Shown here piece after piece: positions 26,488 to 37,837 of a stretch of DNA of 60,368 nucleotides (within the stretch, counting starts at the first letter, position 1; the number at the start of each line of letters is the position of its first letter). Source of the stretch: an uncultured Pelagibacteraceae bacterium (GTDB lineage: Bacteria > Pseudomonadota > Alphaproteobacteria > Pelagibacterales > Pelagibacteraceae); assembly GCA_902566925.1 (NCBI GenBank), contig CACFKO010000007.1, positions 1 to 60,368 of the forward strand. Reading direction: 5' to 3'. The notes below the pieces were generated by a model. That model was given only the letters and a program-made list of their open reading frames with translations, searched no databases and had not been told where the DNA came from. A program made the position numbers and the translations under genes.

Positions 26488-27359
26488 AAATTTTTAAATA
26501 TTTTTTTGAATTTATAGTAATAATTTCATTGTTTTGTATTTTTAAAATAATTGGCCTAAATAATGCATCAGCTCTTGGAAGTATTATAGCCAAACTTATT
26601 GGTCCACTTTTTAGATCAAAAAAAATTATCAAAGAAAATATTAAAATAGGTTTGGGATTAATTGATAAAAAAAAAGAATCTGAAATTATAAATGCTATGT
26701 GGTCAAATATTGGTAGAACTTTTGCGGAATATATATTTTTAAAGGAATTTAAGCTTAATAGAACAAATTTAAATCATATGAAAATTAACGGAGTTAAATA
26801 CCTAGATGAGATTAAAAAAAATAACGAAACTGTAATTTTTTATTCTGCCCATTTAGCAAATTTTGAACTTATGGCAATGGAATTGGAAAAGTCCGGTATC
26901 AAACTTGCTGCAATTTATCGACCATTAAATAATTATTTTTTAAATCCAATAATGGAATATTTAAGAATAAAATATATTTGCTCTAATCAAGTTCCTAAGG
27001 GAAGAATGGGTATTAGGGAAATAATCAACAAAGTAAAAGTTGGGTATAGTGTAGCTTTGATGGTAGACCAACGTGTTAGTGAGGGGCCCAGATCTCTTTT
27101 TTTTGGTAAGCCTGCTCACACTACAACTATACCAGCCCAGCTGGCTCTAAAATATGGTTGTAGGTTAGTTCCTGTTTCATTGAAAAGAGGAGAAGGTCCT
27201 GTTTTTGAAATGACTATTCATGAACCCTATAAAATTGAAAAAACAGGTAACGATGAAGAAGATACAAAAAACATCACTCTTGGAATTAATCGTTCAATAG
27301 AAAAAATGATAATTAATAACCCAAAGCAATGGATTTGGACCCACAACAGATGGAAATGA
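26484..27359 (+). CDS. lpxL: Lipid A biosynthesis lauroyl acyltransferase family protein
   Basis: A 291-residue acyltransferase with an N-terminal hydrophobic segment. The HX4E catalytic motif is HLANFE in SAHLANFELMAMEL, and the VDQRVSEGPRSLFFGKPAHTT segment is the LpxL/HtrB substrate-binding region. As the only late acyltransferase seen, which acyl chain it adds (LpxL or LpxM type) is not clear. It closes the ubiA-msbA-waaA-lpxK-lpxL block and abuts the convergent DUF2093 gene with no spacer. Confidence 0.88.
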   Translation: MKIFKYFFEFIVIISLFCIFKIIGLNNASALGSIIAKLIGPLFRSKKIIKENIKIGLGLIDKKKESEIINAMWSNIGRTFAEYIFLKEFKLNRTNLNHMKINGVKYLDEIKKNNETVIFYSAHLANFELMAMELEKSGIKLAAIYRPLNNYFLNPIMEYLRIKYICSNQVPKGRMGIREIINKVKVGYSVALMVDQRVSEGPRSLFFGKPAHTTTIPAQLALKYGCRLVPVSLKRGEGPVFEMTIHEPYKIEKTGNDEEDTKNITLGINRSIEKMIINNPKQWIWTHNRWK

Positions 27360-27560
27360 TTACTTGTTTTTTTTAATTTCTTCGAACCTTACCTTGACTT
27401 CCTCAGCTGAATAGTAAGCCTCCTGTAAATCTACATTCCAATAGACCAGTTGATTAAGTGGTATATCTTTTCCAGAAACAGCACAAACAACATAATCTCC
27501 ATTCTCAATAATCTCAAATCTATTGGGATGAAATTTAAGTTTTGCTTTATTTCTGTTCAT
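27360..27560 (-). CDS. DUF2093 family protein
   Basis: A 66-residue cytoplasmic protein with AKLKFHPNRFEIIENGDYVVCAVSG and IPLNQLVYWNVDLQEAY, the conserved layout of DUF2093, a short alphaproteobacterial family with no known function. No membrane helix or signal is seen. It diverges from purD with about 31 bases between the two starts. Confidence 0.84.
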   Translation of the reverse strand: MNRNKAKLKFHPNRFEIIENGDYVVCAVSGKDIPLNQLVYWNVDLQEAYYSAEEVKVRFEEIKKNK

Positions 27561-27591
27561 GTTAATTTAATTTTTGAGATATCTACAATAT

Positions 27592-28857
27592 ATGAATTTT
27601 GCAGTTATAGGAAGTGGTGGTCGTGAACATGCAATTTGTTACAAATTAAGCCTTTCAAAAAAAATAAATAAATTAATTTGTATACCGGGTAATGCCGGTA
27701 CTAAGGAAATTGCAGAAAATATAAGTGAGGATATTGGTGATTTTGAGAAAATTTACGAAGTAATTAAAAAAAAAAACATCGATATTGTTATTGTCGGTCC
27801 AGAGGAGCCATTGACTAATGGAATTGTAGATTATCTTAAAAAAAGATCGATAAGAGTTTTTGGTCCAAATAAGTTTGCATCTCAGCTTGAAGGTTCTAAA
27901 GCTTTTATGAAAAACTTGTGTAAAAAAAACAATATTCCAACTGCAAATTACGGTGTCTTTGAAAATTTAAATGAGGCGAAAGATTTTATAAAAAAAAATG
28001 ATATTCCTATAGTGGTTAAAGCAGACGGTTTGGCTGCAGGCAAAGGAGTAACTATATGTAAATCTAGAGATGAAGCTATTAAAGAAACAAAAGAAATCTT
28101 AGAGGGAAAATTTAAATCTTCAAAAAAAGTAGTTTTGGAAAAATTTCTTGAAGGAGAAGAATTAAGTTATTTTGTAATAGTAGATAAAAACTCTTATCAT
28201 TTTTTTGGTTCAGCTCAAGATCATAAAAAGGTTGGTGAAGGAGACGTCGGTCCTAATACTGGTGGCATGGGAGCTTATTCACCTGCAAGACTACTAACTG
28301 ATCAACTTGAAGAAAAAATTAAAAAAAAAATTATTGAACCAACTTTAAAAGCAATGAAAAAATTAGGTCATCCCTATGAAGGTTTTTTATATGCTGGACT
28401 GATGATTAATAAAAATGAACCCTATTTAATTGAATATAATATCAGAATGGGGGATCCAGAATGTCAAGTTTTGATGATGAAACTAAAAACTGATTTTCTT
28501 GAAGTTTTAGATTGTGCAACAAAAGATAATTTAAATAATTTAAAAATAGAATGGTATAAAAATAAATGTATAACAATTGTATTGTGTGCAAATGGTTATC
28601 CAGGAAGATATATTAAAAATAAGGAAATCCACAATTTATCAAAAATCGTTCCAGATGAAAATAACCAAATTTTCCATGCAGGAACCTATGAAAAAGATAA
28701 TAAAATTTTCTCAACAGGCGGAAGAGTTTTAAATGTAACCTGTTCAGCCTTAAGCCTTCTTGAAGCTAGGGATCAATCTTTAATTAATTTAAAAAAAATA
28801 AATTGGACGGATGGTTTTTTTAGAAAAGATATAGGCTGGAGAGCCATAAAAAAATAA
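27592..28857 (+). CDS. purD: Phosphoribosylamine-glycine ligase
   Basis: An ATP-grasp ligase of the purine pathway that joins phosphoribosylamine and glycine. I start it at the ATG of MNFAVIGSGGREHAI (27592), the normal PurD N-terminus. A TTG 18 bases upstream is in frame but adds six residues with no family support. ATP-grasp segments PIVVKADGLAAGKGVT and GPNTGGMGAYSP are intact, as is the IEYNIRMGDPECQ motif. It overlaps rsmD by one base (TAATG). Confidence 0.96.
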   Translation: MNFAVIGSGGREHAICYKLSLSKKINKLICIPGNAGTKEIAENISEDIGDFEKIYEVIKKKNIDIVIVGPEEPLTNGIVDYLKKRSIRVFGPNKFASQLEGSKAFMKNLCKKNNIPTANYGVFENLNEAKDFIKKNDIPIVVKADGLAAGKGVTICKSRDEAIKETKEILEGKFKSSKKVVLEKFLEGEELSYFVIVDKNSYHFFGSAQDHKKVGEGDVGPNTGGMGAYSPARLLTDQLEEKIKKKIIEPTLKAMKKLGHPYEGFLYAGLMINKNEPYLIEYNIRMGDPECQVLMMKLKTDFLEVLDCATKDNLNNLKIEWYKNKCITIVLCANGYPGRYIKNKEIHNLSKIVPDENNQIFHAGTYEKDNKIFSTGGRVLNVTCSALSLLEARDQSLINLKKINWTDGFFRKDIGWRAIKK

Positions 28858-29429
28858 TGCGAATAATAGGTGGAAAAATTAGAAATAAAAAACTTTTTTT
28901 TACAGAAAATGTGAAAACTAGACCTCTAAAAGATAGTGTTAGAGAAAACCTTTTTAATATTTTAAACCATTCAAATAATATCGACATTGATATACAAAAT
29001 TCTGAGGTTCTGGACCTATATTCTGGTACAGGATCCTTCGGTCTTGAATGTATTTCTAGAGGTGCTTCGGGGGTTGTTTTTGTCGAAAATGATATAGATG
29101 CTTTAGCAAGTTTAAAGAAAAATATAAAAAATCTAAATTGTCAAAATCAAACAGTTTTATTTGCTCAAGATGTTTGGAGGTTCTTAGATCTTTTAAATTT
29201 AAAATTGTATAAAAAAAAATTTAATATAATTTTTTTAGACCCTCCGTATAAAGATAAAAAATTTATACAGGTTATTGAAACAATAAAAAAAAAAGATTTA
29301 TGTAATAAAAACCATATAATTTTAATTCATAGAGAAAAAAAATCTGAGGATAGTTTAGAAAAATACCTTAATATTATTGAGAAGAGAATTTATGGACGCT
29401 CAGAAATTTTTTTTGGAAGGTTTTTTTGA
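28857..29429 (+). CDS. rsmD: 16S rRNA (guanine966-N2)-methyltransferase
   Basis: A 190-residue Rossmann-fold methyltransferase. The N-terminal MRIIGGKIRNKKL and KTRPLKDSVRENLFNIL, the SAM motif VLDLYSGTGSFGLECISRG, and the catalytic LDPPYK identify RsmD. Its last 30 bases overlap the last 30 bases of pgi on the opposite strand. Confidence 0.94.
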   Translation: MRIIGGKIRNKKLFFTENVKTRPLKDSVRENLFNILNHSNNIDIDIQNSEVLDLYSGTGSFGLECISRGASGVVFVENDIDALASLKKNIKNLNCQNQTVLFAQDVWRFLDLLNLKLYKKKFNIIFLDPPYKDKKFIQVIETIKKKDLCNKNHIILIHREKKSEDSLEKYLNIIEKRIYGRSEIFFGRFF

Positions 29430-30548
29430 AGTTAAAAATTTTTTTGTCAAAATTTTAACTTTTTCAACCGCTGGCTGATTAAAAGGATCAACTTTTAATA
29501 TCTTACTTAGAATAATGGTTTCAAAAATGAATAACAAAAATAACTTTCCAATAGTGTCTTCGTTAAATTTGCTAATATTTATTTCTCTAAAAGGAATTTT
29601 ATTTTCTTTAAGAACCTCTGCAAAAGCATTTTTTTGAGAAAGTTTTATATCATGGTAGTTTTTTTTATCTATATAACTGACTTTTTTTCCAAAAAAACTT
29701 GAGTTTAATTTTAAATTCTTTTCAGATTTAGAGCTAAAAATATAAAAAATTTTATCCTTAGGTCCGTCTAAATATAGCTGTAAAAGACTATGATGATCTT
29801 TTGGTGCATTAGAAACAACTGGTAAAAATCCTTTTTGATTTTTTCCTAAACTCTCTGCTAATAGCTGTTGGCACCACATCATAAAATCATTTAATTCAGG
29901 TATATAGTTAAACAAAATTAAAATCTTAGATCTTTTAAAATTTAATTTTAAAAGTTGCCTAACAGAATTAGACAAAATTCTTTTATTTTTCAAAAACTTA
30001 GGAAGATTTTTTTTAAAATTTTCAGGTTTTAAACCCATTAAATAAGCAGGCAACATTCCGACTTCTGAAAAAACAGAATATCTTCCGCCAATAAATGAGT
30101 TATGCTTAACAAAATTAAATCCATTTCTTTTTGCAAAACTTGCTAAAACATTATTTTTGTTTTCCGAAATAACTATAACATTTGACTTTTTTAAAAATGG
30201 TTTAAAAAAACTTAGATTTATTATTGTCTCAGTTGTGTTTCCAGACTTTGATACAATCAAGAAAAGAGCTTTGAATAAGTTATTTTCTTTTCTGATTTTT
30301 TTTAAAAGATCTTGATCAAGATTATCTATAAAAATAAAATTTTTTTTAACTTTGTGTTTTAAAAATGAATATATGGCCTTAGTTCCAAGAATGGAGCCTC
30401 CCATACCAATTACTATTACTGTATGTAATTTATTAAAACTTCTTAAATCTTTAAAATTAAAGTTATAATTAGTATTAGGAAAAAAAGATTTGAATAAATT
30501 AGTGTTTTCTTGATTTAACTCATCAACTATTTTTTTGGCCGATATCAT
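29400..30548 (-). CDS. pgi: Glucose-6-phosphate isomerase (short form)
   Basis: A 382-residue sugar isomerase. Recognisable PGI segments are VIGMGGSILGTKA, VSKSGNTTET, FIGGRYSVFSEVGMLPAYL, KDHHSLLQLYLDGP with the catalytic His, and the C-terminal PFNQPAVEKVK. It is much shorter than the roughly 550 residues of E. coli Pgi, mainly lacking the N-terminal helical region, but the active-site pattern is intact. Its stop lies inside the 3' end of rsmD on the other strand. Confidence 0.9.
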   Translation of the reverse strand: MISAKKIVDELNQENTNLFKSFFPNTNYNFNFKDLRSFNKLHTVIVIGMGGSILGTKAIYSFLKHKVKKNFIFIDNLDQDLLKKIRKENNLFKALFLIVSKSGNTTETIINLSFFKPFLKKSNVIVISENKNNVLASFAKRNGFNFVKHNSFIGGRYSVFSEVGMLPAYLMGLKPENFKKNLPKFLKNKRILSNSVRQLLKLNFKRSKILILFNYIPELNDFMMWCQQLLAESLGKNQKGFLPVVSNAPKDHHSLLQLYLDGPKDKIFYIFSSKSEKNLKLNSSFFGKKVSYIDKKNYHDIKLSQKNAFAEVLKENKIPFREINISKFNEDTIGKLFLLFIFETIILSKILKVDPFNQPAVEKVKILTKKFLTSKKPSKKNF

Positions 30549-30549
30549 T

Positions 30550-30849
30550 TTAATCTTTTTTTCTTAACTCTTTTAAAATCATATTTTCCAAACTGGAAAT
30601 ACTTTTCTGATCACCAGTCGATTCTGAGGAAGAACCAAGAATATTTTCAGTTGAAGCTTTTTTATTTTGATCTTTACTTTTTGGTAAAGGAAGTTCACCA
30701 TATTTTGGAGGCAAAATTAATGGGTCTTTTTTCTTTACCAGAAACTCATCTGTTGTTCTCGTTTTTCCGGTCATAACGTCTTGAAAGCCAGAGCAATTAT
30801 TTATAAAAATAAAAAATAATAATAAAAAAACTGTTTTAAAATTTTTCAT
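30550..30849 (-). CDS. bamF: BamF-like lipoprotein (DUF3035)
   Basis: A 99-residue protein with a hydrophobic N-terminus (residues 5-18) and a possible lipobox cysteine (FINNC, Cys19; the -1 residue is Asn, which is atypical). After it, TTDEFLVKKKDPLILPPKYGELPLP matches the D-EF-V-PL-LPP motif of DUF3035. In Caulobacter this family is the BamF subunit of the outer-membrane assembly complex. The remainder is low-complexity and charged. It lies after lspA, whose product matures lipoproteins. The exact role here is inference. Confidence 0.72.
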   Translation of the reverse strand: MKNFKTVFLLLFFIFINNCSGFQDVMTGKTRTTDEFLVKKKDPLILPPKYGELPLPKSKDQNKKASTENILGSSSESTGDQKSISSLENMILKELRKKD

Positions 30850-31337
30850 ATTTTTTTCTTAAAAATAAATTCTTTGATAATCATACCAAAAATTCCCATA
30901 GAAATAAAAACATCTGCAATATTAAATGTAAACCAGTGATAATTTTCTATATGAAAATCGATAAAATCTGGAACAGCAAAGTATGTTAATCTGTCATATA
31001 AATTACCTACTGCGCCACCTATGATAAGTGATATTACAATTTTTCCAAAATTATCTGATATTGCCATGAGGTATATTAAATAAATGATTATTAACAAAAT
31101 TAAGGCAGAAATTAAATGATATAACAGATTAGCATTCGAACTTAATAGACCAAAAGCTATTCCTGTGTTCCAATTTAGTGTTAAATTTAAAAAGTCAAAT
31201 ATAAATATTTCCCCATCCTGGGATTGTATTAATTTTATAACATAGACTTTTGATAATCTGTCTATTGCAAAAGTTATTATTATTATAAAAAAACTATATA
31301 AATCAATTTTTTGTAACTTTATTTTATCTCTAAACAT
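30846..31337 (-). CDS. lspA: Lipoprotein signal peptidase (signal peptidase II)
   Basis: A membrane aspartyl protease with four hydrophobic segments. The catalytic aspartates lie in AVPDFIDFH and NIADVFI; the GGAVGNLYDRL motif precedes them. I start at the ATG at 31337; an in-frame GTG lies 9 bases upstream at 31346. The 5' end lies within the 3' end of ileS. It removes signal peptides from lipoproteins; the next gene encodes a likely lipoprotein. Confidence 0.94.
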   Translation of the reverse strand: MFRDKIKLQKIDLYSFFIIIITFAIDRLSKVYVIKLIQSQDGEIFIFDFLNLTLNWNTGIAFGLLSSNANLLYHLISALILLIIIYLIYLMAISDNFGKIVISLIIGGAVGNLYDRLTYFAVPDFIDFHIENYHWFTFNIADVFISMGIFGMIIKEFIFKKKI

Positions 31338-34039
31338 CTTGAACACTTATTATCCTTAACTTTCTCTACAATTTTCCAACATCTAGAACATTTTGTACCT
31401 TCGGCCTTCTTTATGCTTATGGATATTTCTTTTGTCTTAGATAGATTTTTAGTTACATTAGAAGTGATAAATAATTCTTTAGCATCTATCTCCTCCAAAA
31501 GATTGAGTTCAACCTTTGGTAATTCAATTTCTACATCAGCCTCAAGGCTTGAACCAATTATCTTGTTTGATCTCTTTTCTTCTATTGCAACATTAACCTG
31601 TTGTCTAACATGTATTAACTTATCCCACTTTTTAGATAAAGACTCATTTTTCCAATTTTCTGGAATCACAGGAAAGTTTTCTTCATGAATACTTGTTTTG
31701 TTTCCTTTTTTCACTAAGTCTGTAATTTCTTCGGTTGTAAATGAAAGTACTGGTGCATACCATTTTAAAAGGCACTCTAAAATTATAGTAAGTAAATCTA
31801 CACAGGACTTTCTTTTTTTTGAACTTAAATCATCACAATACAAAATATCTTTTCTTATATCAAAATAAAACGAGGATAGGTCCAAAGCACAGAAATTTAA
31901 AAGATCTTTTTGTAATTTATGAAAATTATAATTTTTCAAATTATTTTTAATTTCTGAATTTAATATAAAAATTTTGTGTAAAATAAATTTCTCAAGTTCT
32001 GGAAAATCTTTATAATTGATTTTTTTAAAATCTCTTGGAACAAAATTGTCTTTTAAATTGCCTAATACAAATCTAAAAGTGTTCCTTATTTTTCTATAGG
32101 ATTCTGCATGTTGCTCTAATATAGAATGATCTATTCTTAAATCCTCAGCGTAATCTGAGGAAGCAACCCATAATCTCAAAATATCAGCGCCATATTTTTT
32201 CAGAATTTCCTCAGGTGAGATAATGTTTCCTGAAGATTTTGACATTTTCATTCCTTTTCCATCCACAACAAAGCCATGGGACAGAATGCTATCAAAAGGA
32301 GCCCGACCTCGGGTTCCGCATGACTCCAAAAGGGATGAATGAAACCAACCTCTGTGTTGATCCGAACCCTCAAGATACATGGATGCCGGCCACTTCAAAT
32401 CTTTTCTTTTCTCTAATACAAAAGAATGTGTCGAACCACTATCAAACCAAACTTCAACTATATCGTTCGATTTTATGTAATTTTCTTTTTTATATTTTTT
32501 TCCCAAAAATTTTTGTGGATCATCATAAAACCAGCAATCTGATCCCTCTTTTTCATAAATCTTAGCTATATTTTCAACAACCTCGGGATCTCTTAAAGGT
32601 TCATTTGTCTTTTTGTTTACAAAAATCGGTAATGGGACTCCCCAAGATCTTTGTCTAGAAATACACCAATCCGGACGAGTTTCGATCATAGACCTTATTC
32701 TTGCTTTTCCTTTTTCTGGGTAAAATGCAGTCTGGTCAATAGATTCTAGGGCTTTCTTTCTGAGCTTATGACTTTCCATTGAAATAAACCATTGTGGCGT
32801 TGCTCTGTGTACTAAAGGTGCTTTTGATCTCCATGAATGAGGATAACTATGAACTAAGGTATCGCTTCCTAAGAGGTTTTTTTGTTCTTTCAAATTTTTT
32901 ATAATAATTTCATCTGCTTTAAAAACATGCGTTCCTTCAAAAATAGGTATATTTTTTGTGTATCTGCCATCATCATTAACTGTTTCGATAGCTTTCATCC
33001 CGTGTTTAAGACATAAATTAAAATCGTCGGGTCCGTGACTAGGAGCACAGTGAACAATACCGGTACCCTGTTCCAAAGTTACGAAATTTGCCTCAAGCAT
33101 TGGAACATCAAACGTATAGCCTAACCCTTTAAAAGGGTGGGAACATACAGTTTTTTCAAATTCAATACCTTTAAAAGACTTTAAAGTTTTAAATTTACCT
33201 AGAGAACAATCTTCTGCTACAGAATTGACTAGTTTTTCAGCGACAATGATCTTTTTATTATTAAGTTCCAGAACAGAATAATTTATGTCTTTATTATAAG
33301 CTAAAGCTTTATTTGCAGGAATTGTCCAAGGCGTAGTTGTCCAAATTATTACCGAGGCATCTTTTAAAAAATCTTTATCAGATTTTTTAATCTGAAATTC
33401 TGCATATATAGTGTTTGACTTATGATCTTTATATTCTACCTCAGCATCTGCTAATGCTGTTTTTTCTACCGTTGACCATAAAACTGGTTTAAAACCCCTA
33501 TAAAGACTTCCTTCTAAAAGAAACTTTCCTAACTCCCTGACAATTTGAGCTTCTGCATCAAAGCTCATTGTAGAATAGTAGTTCTCCCAGTCACCAATTA
33601 CCCCTAATCTTTTAAATTCTTTTTTATGAATACCAATCCATTTTTCAGCAAATTCTCTGCATTCTTTTCGGAAGTCTTTAGTTGGAACTTCATCTTTATT
33701 TTTTTTCTTTTTTTTATATTCTTCCTCAATTTTCCACTCAATTGGTAGTCCATGACAATCCCAACCTGGGACATAAATCGAGTCTTTGTTATTCATTTGG
33801 TGGAATTTTGTAACAATATCTTTTAAAATTTTATTTAATGCAGTACCCATATGAATGTGACCATTCGCATAAGGCGGTCCATCATGAAGTATGAATTTTT
33901 CTTTTCCTGCAGATTTCTTTCTCAACTTCTCATAAAGTTTAGTCTTATCCCAAGACTCTAAAATTTTGGGTTCTTTAGAAGGAAGATTAGCTTTCATAGA
34001 AAAAGCTGTTTTGGGTAGTTGTAAATTATTTTCAGGCAT
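31319..34039 (-). CDS. ileS: Isoleucyl-tRNA synthetase
   Basis: A 906-residue class I synthetase. The HIGH-like motif is PPYANGHIHMG (residues 55-65), the KMSKS motif is GMKMSKSSGN (about 597-606), and the editing domain lies between. At the C-terminus CSRCW and CSRC form the zinc site seen in bacterial IleRS. Its end overlaps the lspA start, the ileS-lspA order common in Proteobacteria. Confidence 0.97.
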   Translation of the reverse strand: MPENNLQLPKTAFSMKANLPSKEPKILESWDKTKLYEKLRKKSAGKEKFILHDGPPYANGHIHMGTALNKILKDIVTKFHQMNNKDSIYVPGWDCHGLPIEWKIEEEYKKKKKNKDEVPTKDFRKECREFAEKWIGIHKKEFKRLGVIGDWENYYSTMSFDAEAQIVRELGKFLLEGSLYRGFKPVLWSTVEKTALADAEVEYKDHKSNTIYAEFQIKKSDKDFLKDASVIIWTTTPWTIPANKALAYNKDINYSVLELNNKKIIVAEKLVNSVAEDCSLGKFKTLKSFKGIEFEKTVCSHPFKGLGYTFDVPMLEANFVTLEQGTGIVHCAPSHGPDDFNLCLKHGMKAIETVNDDGRYTKNIPIFEGTHVFKADEIIIKNLKEQKNLLGSDTLVHSYPHSWRSKAPLVHRATPQWFISMESHKLRKKALESIDQTAFYPEKGKARIRSMIETRPDWCISRQRSWGVPLPIFVNKKTNEPLRDPEVVENIAKIYEKEGSDCWFYDDPQKFLGKKYKKENYIKSNDIVEVWFDSGSTHSFVLEKRKDLKWPASMYLEGSDQHRGWFHSSLLESCGTRGRAPFDSILSHGFVVDGKGMKMSKSSGNIISPEEILKKYGADILRLWVASSDYAEDLRIDHSILEQHAESYRKIRNTFRFVLGNLKDNFVPRDFKKINYKDFPELEKFILHKIFILNSEIKNNLKNYNFHKLQKDLLNFCALDLSSFYFDIRKDILYCDDLSSKKRKSCVDLLTIILECLLKWYAPVLSFTTEEITDLVKKGNKTSIHEENFPVIPENWKNESLSKKWDKLIHVRQQVNVAIEEKRSNKIIGSSLEADVEIELPKVELNLLEEIDAKELFITSNVTKNLSKTKEISISIKKAEGTKCSRCWKIVEKVKDNKCSRCLEIK

Positions 34040-34044
34040 CTAAA

Positions 34045-34953
34045 TTATTTAGCGTTTCTAATATCTTTTTTAATTTGAATCTTTAATTGATCTACACTTT
34101 TAAATTTTTTTTCACTCCTAATGAATTTTATTAACATAACTTTTATTCTTTTATCATATAAATTTTTTTTCAAACCTAAAATATGCACTTCTAATAAGAG
34201 CTTATTTTTTCCAAAAGTGGGCTTATAACCTATGTTTACAATACCCTTTTTTTTGATTTTTTTATTAATAACTACTATAGAAGAATAAACTCCAACTTTT
34301 GGAACTATGTAGTTTCCCAAATCTAAATTACACGTTGGAAATCCAATTTTTCTACCTCTTTTTTCCCCTTTCTTTACATTGCCCTCTATTGTCCAATATC
34401 TACCTAACATTTTATTCACAAAATCAATTTTACCTTTTGTTATATTTTTTCTAATTAGAGTTGATGAAATTATCTTTTTTTTCTTATTAAAAGGTTTGAT
34501 GGTTTTTGTTTTAAAATTTAATAAATTTTCCTTTTTTTTAAGTAGTTTTATATCTCCAATTCTATTTTTTCCAAATCTAAAGTTTTGACTTACAAAAATT
34601 AATTTAGCTTTTAATTTTCTATGGAGAATTATTTTAATAAAGTTCTCAGCAGTAGTTTTAGAAAAAATTTTATCAAATTTTTTTATTATTAAGAAATCAA
34701 CACCAAGTTTTATTGCAGAGTCAATTTTCTGTTTTAACGAATCTATCCTAAAATTTTTTAATTTTTTATTAAAAAACATTACTGGTAAAGGATGAAATAC
34801 TAATAAACCAAATTTAAGATTATTTTCTTTTGCTATACGCTTTCCTGTCTTTATAACTTTTTGATGTCCTAGATGAAAACCATCAAAATTACCTATTGCA
34901 ATAGCTGAATTTTTAAATTTTTTTGAAATAGTAAAATTTTTATAAATTTTCAT
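34045..34953 (-). CDS. ribF: Bifunctional riboflavin kinase / FAD synthetase
   Basis: A 302-residue enzyme making FMN and FAD. The N-terminal nucleotidyltransferase domain has AIGNFDGFHLGHQKV (HxGH motif). The C-terminal kinase domain has GRKIGFPTCNLDLG and a conserved acid region in LLLEVHILG. It lies 5 bases before ileS and one base after the HAD gene, probably one transcript: HAD-ribF-ileS-lspA-bamF-pgi. Confidence 0.94.
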   Translation of the reverse strand: MKIYKNFTISKKFKNSAIAIGNFDGFHLGHQKVIKTGKRIAKENNLKFGLLVFHPLPVMFFNKKLKNFRIDSLKQKIDSAIKLGVDFLIIKKFDKIFSKTTAENFIKIILHRKLKAKLIFVSQNFRFGKNRIGDIKLLKKKENLLNFKTKTIKPFNKKKKIISSTLIRKNITKGKIDFVNKMLGRYWTIEGNVKKGEKRGRKIGFPTCNLDLGNYIVPKVGVYSSIVVINKKIKKKGIVNIGYKPTFGKNKLLLEVHILGLKKNLYDKRIKVMLIKFIRSEKKFKSVDQLKIQIKKDIRNAK

Positions 34954-35766
34954 TTACCAAGTAAGTTCCTTTTGAAAGTATTTAGACGAAACATTATTTT
35001 CTTTTAGTAGTTTTTCCAATAACTCTTGATTGTTTGTTTTAGACCTGTGTACTCCACCAGTTATAAATATAGAGTCTAGATTCATATTGTTAGCACCTTT
35101 AATATCTGTTTTAAGATTATCTCCGATGACTAGAGTTTTCTGGTCTGCTTTCAAACATGAGAGGTAAACCTCCTTATGAGGTTTGCCAAAATAAACCACT
35201 TTTCCACCAAGGTTCTCGAAAATTTCTGCTATTTTACCTGCACAATATTCTTCTTCACCTCCGCGATGAACGATTAAGTCAGGATTGGTGCATACTAATT
35301 TTTTTTTTGTGAAATTTTTTAGTAACTCTTCATAATATTTTAAATTTTTTTCTTCTTCATCAAAAAGACCAGTGCAGAGAATAAAGTCACATTCCTCAAG
35401 TGTAGTTTTATTTTTTTTTAAATCAAAAAATAAAGAGTCATCCCTTTGGGGGCCTAAGTGATAAAACTTTTCTCCAAACTCATTATTTTTTAGTGAGTTC
35501 ATTGCAGCCTCACCTGAGGTTAAAACGTTTTTAAGGTACCTGTCTTCCATTTTCATTTTTTTCAAAAACTCCACAACATTTTTGGTTGGACGAGGAGCAT
35601 TTGATAAAAAAACAACCCTTTTACCATTTGACTCAAGCTCCCTTACTGTATTCATTGCTGAAGAGTTTAATTTAATCCCATTGTGCATTACCCCCCATAA
35701 ATCAATAATAAATGCATCATATTCTTGAAAAATTTTGGAAAGATGGTCTAATTTTTTAATTTTCAT
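34954..35766 (-). CDS. HAD-superfamily hydrolase, subfamily IIA
   Basis: A 270-residue HAD phosphatase. The nucleophile motif is IIDLWGVMHNG (Asp in DLWG), motif II is VVFLSNAPRPTK, and the C-terminal motif is LVIGDNLKTDIKGANN. The layout fits HAD-IIA enzymes such as NagD and the alphaproteobacterial TIGR01459 group. Substrate unknown; a sugar or glycerol phosphate is possible. First gene of the minus-strand block, divergent from groES. Confidence 0.86.
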   Translation of the reverse strand: MKIKKLDHLSKIFQEYDAFIIDLWGVMHNGIKLNSSAMNTVRELESNGKRVVFLSNAPRPTKNVVEFLKKMKMEDRYLKNVLTSGEAAMNSLKNNEFGEKFYHLGPQRDDSLFFDLKKNKTTLEECDFILCTGLFDEEEKNLKYYEELLKNFTKKKLVCTNPDLIVHRGGEEEYCAGKIAEIFENLGGKVVYFGKPHKEVYLSCLKADQKTLVIGDNLKTDIKGANNMNLDSIFITGGVHRSKTNNQELLEKLLKENNVSSKYFQKELTW

Positions 35767-35809
35767 TGGAAATTCAAGCTTTTTTTGACAAATTTTTTTT
35801 TATCATACT

Positions 35810-35839
35810 CTTGCAAAATTCTAAATACATACCATATTT
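35810..35839 (+). promoter_or_regulatory. Heat-shock (sigma-32)-like promoter of groES
   Basis: CTTG at 35810-35813 and CCATATTT at 35832-35839 are separated by 18 bases, close to the alphaproteobacterial heat-shock promoter form CTTG-N17/18-CYTAT. The groES ATG follows 29 bases later with AGGAG before it. No CIRCE inverted repeat is present. A TTGACA at 35785-35790 has no well-placed -10. Confidence 0.5.
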
Positions 35840-35867
35840 CACATTAATATAAATTATAGGAGTTTTC

Positions 35868-37831
<1,964 letters not shown>

Positions 37832-37837
37832 TCCCAA

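Noticed and set aside
28321..28330. A-run in purD as a slippage site
   Set aside because: Slippage would disrupt an essential enzyme with no useful product; shows that long A runs occur by chance here, which weakens but does not remove the dnaX case.
35785..35790. TTGACA as a sigma-70 -35 of groES
   Set aside because: No -10-like hexamer lies 15-19 bases downstream.
35767..35867. CIRCE element before groES
   Set aside because: No TTAGCACTC/GAGTGCTAA inverted repeat is present; a sigma-32-like site fits better.
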